Shown in pieces: positions 46,239-51,242 of a stretch of 51,242 bases of DNA (position 1 is its first letter; the number at the start of each line of letters is the position of its first letter). Under the pieces are notes generated by a model. That model saw only the letters and a list, made by a program, of their open reading frames with translations. It made no database searches and was not told where the DNA came from. Position numbers and translations under genes: made by a program. Where the stretch lies: NCBI RefSeq assembly GCF_023243075.1, contig NZ_JALKFZ020000168.1:1-51242 (forward strand). The letters are read 5' to 3'. The stretch is from Frankia sp. AiPa1 (GTDB lineage Bacteria; Actinomycetota; Actinomycetes; Frankiales; Frankiaceae).

Positions 46239-47879
46239 ATGACCAGCGCCGAGATCCGCCCCGAGGTGGGCCGCGGGGCCGCCTCCACCTCCGCCGAGCC
46301 GGTTTGGTGGGGCTGGGGGTCGGCGTTGGCCCACCAGCCTCTGCCTGCGAGCTTTTCCGCGCTGCTGGGCCAGCTCGGTATTCCGGTGCGAGCGACGCGG
46401 CCGGTTGGGCCCGGCGAGGTGCGCCTGCCCCCGATGCGGCTGCCGGCGGCGGCCCGGCGCGCGCTGGAGGCCGTCGTCGGCGAGGCGCACGTGCGTACCG
46501 GTGCCGAGGAGCGCATCCGCCATTGCCGGGGGCGGTCCACCACCGACCTGCTGTTGCTGCGTTCCGGGGATGCGAGCGCCGCCCCCGACGCGGTTGTGCT
46601 GCCCGTCGACCACGACGAGGTGTTGGCCGTGCTGCGGGTCGCCACCCGGGAACGGGTTGTCGTCGTGCCGTTCGGCGGCGGGACGTCCGTGGTTGGCGGC
46701 CTGGTTCCCTCCGGCCTGGACGGGCGTCCCGTGATCGCGTTGGACCTGCGCCGGCTGGACCGGCTGGGCCGGATCGACCGCGAATCCGGCACCGCGGAGC
46801 TCGACGCCGGGCTGCGCGGACCGCAGGTCGAGGAGCTGCTCGCCCCGCACGGCCTCACTCTCGGCCATATTCCGCAGTCGTGGGAGTACGCCACGGTCGG
46901 CGGGTTCGCCGCGACCCGCTCCAGCGGACAGGCATCGGGCGGTTATGGCCGGTTCGACGACCTGGTGGTGGCGCTGAGGGTGGCCACGCCCGCCGGCGGC
47001 TGGGACCTTGGCCGGGCGCCCGCCTCGGCGGCCGGCCCCGATCTGCGCGAGCTGGTGCTCGGTTCCGAGGGCACCTTCGGAGTGATCACTCGGGTGACGG
47101 TGCGGGTGCGTCCCCTACCGGCCCGACGGATCTATGAGGGCTGGTCCGTGCCCGATTTCGGCACTGGTTTGCAGCTGGTGCGCGACCTGTCGGCGCGCGA
47201 TCTGCGTCCCACCATCTGCCGGCTCTCCGACGAGACGGAGACCGCCGGCGAGCTGCCGACCGACACCGTCGCCGGCACGGAGGGCGGCGTCGCCGGTGGG
47301 TGCCGGTTGATCACCGGGTTCGAGGGCTCTGGCGCGGCGGTGGCGGAGCATGCGAGGCAGGTGGCGGTGGTGCTGCGGGCCGGCGGGTCACGTCCGCTGG
47401 GACCGGACGTCGGCGCAGCCTGGGAGGCCGGTCGCTTCCGCGCTCCCTACCTGCGGGACGCCCTGCTCGACCTCGGTGTGTTCGCCGAGACGCTGGAGAC
47501 GGCCGGATTCTGGTCGACGTTGCCGGCCCTGTATGGCGGGGTGCGCGCGGCGCTGGTCGACACGCTCGGCGAGGCGGGCCTCGCACCGGTGGTGATGTGC
47601 CACGTGTCCCATCTGTACGCGACGGGCGCGTCCCTGTACTTCACGGTCGTCTGTGGCCAGGGTGACGATCCGATCAGGAGCTGGCAGGCGGCGAAGGCGG
47701 CGGCCGGCGAGGCGATCGTCGCCGCGGGGGGCACGATCACCCACCATCACGCCGTCGGCACCGAGCATCGACCCTGGCTCGGTGACGAGATCGGCAGCCT
47801 CGGCCTGGACGTGCTGCGTGCGGTGAAACGCACCCTCGACCCCGTCGGCATCCTCAACCCCGGCGTCCTGATCGGCTGA
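46239..47879 (+). CDS. FAD-linked oxidase, alkyl-dihydroxyacetonephosphate synthase-like
   Basis: 546 residues; ATG with GAGG 6 nt upstream. The PCMH-type FAD domain has VVVPFGGGTSVVGG (about 141-154), GHIPQSWEYATVGGFAATRS and LVLGSEGTFGVITRVTVRV. The C-terminal substrate domain has SHLYATGASLYFT (Tyr460) and ITHHHAVG (His502-His504). SH-Y...LYFT and the triple-His are the active-site signatures of alkyl-DHAP synthase, which swaps the acyl group of acyl-DHAP for a fatty alcohol to make the ether bond. The N-terminal WWGWGSA segment also fits. The next genes are a small membrane protein and an SDR; the divergent TetR-GlpD pair is opposite. Ether-lipid synthesis is inferred; other FAD-linked oxidase substrates remain possible. 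Confidence 0.82.
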   Translation: MTSAEIRPEVGRGAASTSAEPVWWGWGSALAHQPLPASFSALLGQLGIPVRATRPVGPGEVRLPPMRLPAAARRALEAVVGEAHVRTGAEERIRHCRGRSTTDLLLLRSGDASAAPDAVVLPVDHDEVLAVLRVATRERVVVVPFGGGTSVVGGLVPSGLDGRPVIALDLRRLDRLGRIDRESGTAELDAGLRGPQVEELLAPHGLTLGHIPQSWEYATVGGFAATRSSGQASGGYGRFDDLVVALRVATPAGGWDLGRAPASAAGPDLRELVLGSEGTFGVITRVTVRVRPLPARRIYEGWSVPDFGTGLQLVRDLSARDLRPTICRLSDETETAGELPTDTVAGTEGGVAGGCRLITGFEGSGAAVAEHARQVAVVLRAGGSRPLGPDVGAAWEAGRFRAPYLRDALLDLGVFAETLETAGFWSTLPALYGGVRAALVDTLGEAGLAPVVMCHVSHLYATGASLYFTVVCGQGDDPIRSWQAAKAAAGEAIVAAGGTITHHHAVGTEHRPWLGDEIGSLGLDVLRAVKRTLDPVGILNPGVLIG

Positions 47880-47964
47880 CCCGTGCCGGCCCAGCCGGCT
47901 GGGCGCCGCCAGCTCACGGTGCGCTCGGACGTGTGGGCGGACGTGCCCGGGTACATCCTCGTGC

Positions 47965-48123
47965 ATGCAGACCTTCGGTGCCGTGCTGGTCGTACTGGTC
48001 CTCCTCGCCATCCCGGCCTTCATCGTCCTGCCGCCACTCGCCTGGGCCTATGTGCGCAGCGGTCCGCTACGGGTCGCCGCCGAGGCCGAGGCGGAGCGGG
48101 AGAAGCGGCACGGCCCGCGCTGA
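47965..48123 (+). CDS. Small single-pass membrane protein
   Basis: 52 residues: MQTFGAVLVVLVLLAIPAF begins a membrane segment (about 5-29), followed by a charged tail rich in Glu, Arg and Ala (AEAEAEREKRHGPR). No clear RBS precedes the ATG. It lies 85 nt after the alkyl-DHAP-synthase-like gene and 115 nt before the SDR, same strand. The hydrophobic segment plus amphipathic charged end look like a real small protein, but I do not recognise the family. Confidence 0.5.
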   Translation: MQTFGAVLVVLVLLAIPAFIVLPPLAWAYVRSGPLRVAAEAEAEREKRHGPR

Positions 48124-48238
48124 CCGGCGGATCGGCCATGTGGTCGGGCCCGGTGTGCTGGGCCCAGTGGTCGGGCCCGACGCGCCGATCCGACCATCCC
48201 CGACATGTCCGACGGTGGACTCGGCCAGGATAAGAGGC

Positions 48239-49117
48239 ATGAGCAGCGCTGGAGCGCACCTCGGAGCGGACGTCGGGACCGGCGTCGGCGGGGGCGGTGA
48301 TCTCACCGACGGCGACGGGCTGGCCAGCCGTGGTCTCCTCGTCGTCGGCCCCGGGGCGAGCTTCGGGGTCGAGCTGTTGCGCCGCTTCGGCCGGGAGGGG
48401 TTCGCCCTGGGCGTGGTGACCCGGTCCGCTGACACCCTGGCCCGCATCCGGGACGAGCTGGCCGCGGAGAGCCCGGCCGCGGCCGGCACCGCCACAGACG
48501 GCACCACTGACGGCACCGCCACAAACGGTGCGGCCGGGGACAGCGCAGCCGGGGGTGAGGTATCCGGGCACGGTCTCACCCTTGCTGGGGCGGTGGCGGA
48601 TGTGACCGACTCCGCAGGGCTGGCCGCCGCGATCGAACGTGTCGTCGCGGGTATCGGCGGGTTGACGGCCCTCGTGTACAACGCCAAGATCAGCATCCGG
48701 GGTGCCGCACTCACGGTGCCACCGGCCACGCTCAACGAGACCTTCGCGGTCAACGTCACCGGGGCGCTCGCGACGATCCAGGCCGGCATCGGATCGCTCG
48801 AGGACCGACCCGGCGCGACCATTCTGCTCACCTCCACGAGCCCTCGGACCGCACCGGTGGCTGGCCGGTTCGCGCTCGCGGTCGGCAAGTCGGGGCTCAC
48901 GGCGCTCGCCGAGGCGCTGCGCCCGGTGCTGGCGGTGCGGGGAGTGCGGCTGCGTACGGTCCTGCTCGACGGCCGGGTCGCGCCCGGCGGGCCGCTACGT
49001 CCGCAGGACGTGGCCGAGCACTACTGGCAGGCCTACGCGGCGCCGCGCGGCGACATCTTTCGCCTCGCACCCGTCAGAAGGGGCGCCTCGGTGGCACAGC
49101 TCCCGCTGGAGGTGTGA
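48239..49117 (+). CDS. Atypical short-chain dehydrogenase/reductase
   Basis: 292 residues from ATG with AGAGG close by. The cofactor motif LLVVGPGASFGVELLRRFG, VTRSADTLARI and ALVYNAKISIRG (instead of NNAG) mark an SDR fold. In the catalytic region, TSTSPRTAPVAGRFALAVGK, the position four before the Lys, normally Tyr in YxxxK, is Leu. The usual catalytic Tyr is therefore missing and activity is uncertain. A Thr/Gly/Ala repeat insertion lies at about 82-108. Its place behind the alkyl-DHAP-synthase-like gene suggests a lipid-related role such as a carbonyl reductase relative, or a non-enzymatic partner (inference). Confidence 0.78.
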   Translation: MSSAGAHLGADVGTGVGGGGDLTDGDGLASRGLLVVGPGASFGVELLRRFGREGFALGVVTRSADTLARIRDELAAESPAAAGTATDGTTDGTATNGAAGDSAAGGEVSGHGLTLAGAVADVTDSAGLAAAIERVVAGIGGLTALVYNAKISIRGAALTVPPATLNETFAVNVTGALATIQAGIGSLEDRPGATILLTSTSPRTAPVAGRFALAVGKSGLTALAEALRPVLAVRGVRLRTVLLDGRVAPGGPLRPQDVAEHYWQAYAAPRGDIFRLAPVRRGASVAQLPLEV

Positions 49118-49386
49118 GCTGTCGTTCGGGGCCGGCCGAACGGCACCGGTGCCCCGGGTCGTCGATCCGACATGTCCGGCTACGAATGATCGCACCCGAA
49201 CGGCCGCGAGATGTGCGAAACATGCGACGATCCGGCAGTACGACGTTCCGACAGCAAACGGCGTCTGCCAGCGGTCAAGATGATCGCCCGGCAAACGGCG
49301 TCCAGCGGACAATGACGGTGGACAGGCAGTGACGGTGGACAGGCAGTGACGGCGGGCGCCGACGGGGTACGGCAGGAGATGGTTCG

Positions 49387-50982
49387 GTGAACGACGCACG
49401 CGACGGCGACAGGCGCGACGGCGGTGCGCCCGCGGGGGATGGCACCCGCGCGGCATCGGCCGACGAGGAAGCCACCCGGCTCGGAGATCCGCGCGCTGCC
49501 GGCCCAGACGCCGCCGGGCGGCCTGGAGCCGGCGGCGGCGCCTCGACGCGCCGGGGGGCCCCGATCGGGCCACCGCCGCCCGCGGAGTCCTTCCGGCCGA
49601 GCGGCCCCCCGCCGCCCGCGGAGTCCTTCCAGCCGGGGCGCCCGGTCGCAGGCGCCGACCCCCGGATGCCACCACCTGCCGCGGCCTCGCCCGTGGGACC
49701 TGTTGCCGGGCGCGCCGCGAGCCCGCTGGCAGGGGGTCCCGCTGGGCCGCCCATCGCCGGGTCGCCGCAGGCGGGGCCCGTGGCGGGTGGGACCGCGCCG
49801 ACCGACCGCACGGCGCAGGTGCCCCGCCGTGGCGGCGGGCCACGGCCGGACTGGTCCGAGCCCGGCGACTCCGCCGACGGCACGCTGGTCATCAGTCGGG
49901 ACGGCGGGAGGACTCTCATCCCTGATCCTGATCGTCCGGGCACCGACTGGTCGAACTCCGATCGGCCGAACTCCGACTGGCCAAACTCGGACCGGCCGTG
50001 GACCGCGGGCATTCCCGCGGCGCCGCTCACCAGGCCGACCACTGACGCGGCCTCCCGCGGTGACGCTCTTGCCGCGTCCCGTGCCGGCGAGTACCCCCCG
50101 GGCCATGCTGGCGACTACCCACCGAGCCGTCCAGGCGAGTACGCCGCGGCCGGTCCGGCGGGACCGGGCGGTCCGGCGGGACCGGGCGCCGCGGCAGGGC
50201 AGGGTGTGCCGCCGGCCGGGCCGCGGCCGCATCGGCGTCGGCGGCGCATCGTGCCCATCGTTCTCGTGGCACTGATCGTTCTGTTCGTCGTGGGCGACCG
50301 GGTCGGTGTGGTCATCGCCAAGGGGCAGATGCGCTCGCAGATCAAGGCGGCCGTCGCCGAGAACATCAAGCCGGGCGACCCGGTGCCGAAGGTCACCAGT
50401 GTGAGCATCGGCGGGTTCCCGTTCCTCACCCAGGTGCTGTTCGGCAAGTTCACCGACATCGGGGTGGGGCTCGACGGCATTCCGACCCCGGGCCCGAAGA
50501 TCTCCTCGGTGAAGGCGCACCTCAAGGGCGTGCATGTGCCGCTTGGGGACGCTCTGACCGACAACGTCGGCACGGTACCGGTCGACAACGTGCGGGCCAC
50601 GGTCGGCATCACCTACACCGATCTGAACGCCTATCTGGCCACGCAGAAGCCCGCGATGCAGGTGACTCCGGTCGACGGCGGCAAGAAGGTCAAGGTCACC
50701 AGCACCGTGGACATCCTGGGATTCGGGTCCCAGCAGGTCGGCGGCGTCGTCACCTTCGGGGTTGCGAACAACCGGCTCACGCTGATCCCGTCGGAGCTGT
50801 CGATCCAGGGCAGCGGCCTGAACTTCAGCATCCCGGTGCCCGGGCTGCAGTCCGCGCTGGGATCGATCCCGATCCCGATCTCCGGGCTGCCCTTCCACCT
50901 GAACATCGTCGACGCCTCGACGAGCGCGACCGGCCTGTCGCTCACGGCGACGGCCAAGGATGTCGTGCTCCCGGCGTCCTGA
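49387..50982 (+). CDS. DUF2993 (LmeA-like) lipid-binding membrane protein
   Basis: 531 residues from GTG with AGGAGA about 9 nt upstream. The first 280 residues are a Pro/Gly/Ala-rich cytoplasmic region with 15-nt repeats (49945-49998, DWSNSDRPNS type). A basic cluster (PHRRRRR) and one membrane segment follow (about 288-307). The extracytoplasmic part (about 310-531: SVSIGGFPFLTQVLFGKFTD, VPLGDAL, VDNVRATVGITYTDLNAYLA, VDASTSATGLSLTATAKDVVL) matches DUF2993/LmeA, periplasmic-side proteins that bind phospholipids and support envelope glycan/lipid upkeep in mycobacteria. The long N-terminal extension is unusual for the family. Confidence 0.88.
   Translation: MNDARDGDRRDGGAPAGDGTRAASADEEATRLGDPRAAGPDAAGRPGAGGGASTRRGAPIGPPPPAESFRPSGPPPPAESFQPGRPVAGADPRMPPPAAASPVGPVAGRAASPLAGGPAGPPIAGSPQAGPVAGGTAPTDRTAQVPRRGGGPRPDWSEPGDSADGTLVISRDGGRTLIPDPDRPGTDWSNSDRPNSDWPNSDRPWTAGIPAAPLTRPTTDAASRGDALAASRAGEYPPGHAGDYPPSRPGEYAAAGPAGPGGPAGPGAAAGQGVPPAGPRPHRRRRRIVPIVLVALIVLFVVGDRVGVVIAKGQMRSQIKAAVAENIKPGDPVPKVTSVSIGGFPFLTQVLFGKFTDIGVGLDGIPTPGPKISSVKAHLKGVHVPLGDALTDNVGTVPVDNVRATVGITYTDLNAYLATQKPAMQVTPVDGGKKVKVTSTVDILGFGSQQVGGVVTFGVANNRLTLIPSELSIQGSGLNFSIPVPGLQSALGSIPIPISGLPFHLNIVDASTSATGLSLTATAKDVVLPAS
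49945..49998 (+). repeat. 15-nt in-phase tandem repeat in the DUF2993 gene
   Basis: Three full units related to GACTGGTCGAACTCC and a partial fourth encode DWSNS/DRPNS pentapeptides. Confidence 0.85.
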
Positions 50983-51167
50983 CGTCTGACGTGAGGTCCG
51001 GCCCGGTCGACGGAGCCATCCGCACCGGACGGGCATGATGTATGTCACATTACTTTCCGTGATGATGCTCGCTGAGGTGGCCTGGGCTGCGACGGAGGCC
51101 ACCGCGTCCTGCGTCCGCGAGTGCCGCCGCGGGCGGGGCGTGGCCGTCCGCGGACGGAGGGCCTGGT

Positions 51168-51242
<75 letters not shown>

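Overview
The window is very GC-rich DNA with GTG starts, many 4-bp start/stop overlaps and actinobacterial gene families (GPGG small membrane protein, DUF2993/LmeA lipid-binding protein, paired acyl-CoA dehydrogenases, AraC-VOC-UvrA trio, AbiEi-like protein). This fits a filamentous actinomycete; Frankia or a close relative is my best guess, but no marker gene here proves it. No tRNA, rRNA, complete IS element, phage module or CRISPR array was seen. The left edge cuts a polyketide synthase gene inside a repeated acyl-carrier module. The right edge ends in 73 consecutive G, which looks like a sequencing or contig-end artefact.

Region 1 (1-12455, + strand) is a tightly coupled operon for a glycosylated, polyketide-type lipid. 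It holds the 3' part of a PfaA/HglE-like synthase (tandem ACPs and a ketoreductase), a KS-AT-DH synthase with its own C-terminal phosphopantetheinyl transferase, a free ACP, an alpha/beta hydrolase, a GT1 glycosyltransferase, and a large membrane-anchored methyltransferase-like protein with a zinc-knuckle.

Region 2 (12623-16651, - strand) is a thiamin-pyrimidine salvage operon, thiZ-thiX-thiY-tenA, behind a TPP riboswitch that contains the thiZ ribosome binding site. An orphan AbiEi-like gene with a palindromic upstream site follows.

Region 3 (18408-25023, - strand) is the most unusual part: a large HerA/VirB4-type ATPase and a membrane-anchored, TraD/VirD4-like protein whose P-loop is degenerate. 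No other conjugation gene is nearby.

Region 4 (25460-34989) holds an L,D-transpeptidase-like envelope protein, an AraC / VOC / UvrA-like trio resembling a drug-resistance unit, 6-phosphogluconate dehydrogenase, a flavoprotein disulfide reductase without the usual catalytic His, and long intergenic stretches rich in minisatellites and dispersed palindromic repeats.

Region 5 (34990-42814) has a GPGG small membrane protein, glpD, a pair of acyl-CoA dehydrogenases and an unusual two-module histidine-kinase-like protein.

Region 6 (42820-49117) looks like an ether-lipid-type locus: a TetR regulator followed by a second GlpD, divergent from an alkyl-DHAP-synthase-like flavoprotein, a small membrane protein and an atypical SDR. 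The divergent promoter region carries a striking array of five TGTGACA/TGTCACA boxes. A DUF2993 lipid-binding protein ends the window.

Two patterns run through the whole window. A family of intergenic palindromic repeats shares the core GGGCAAATCGGACACGAA (four copies). Short tandem repeats are also very common: in coding sequence they have a period divisible by three, most often 15 nt, while between genes they have periods such as 14, 17, 22 and 29 nt.
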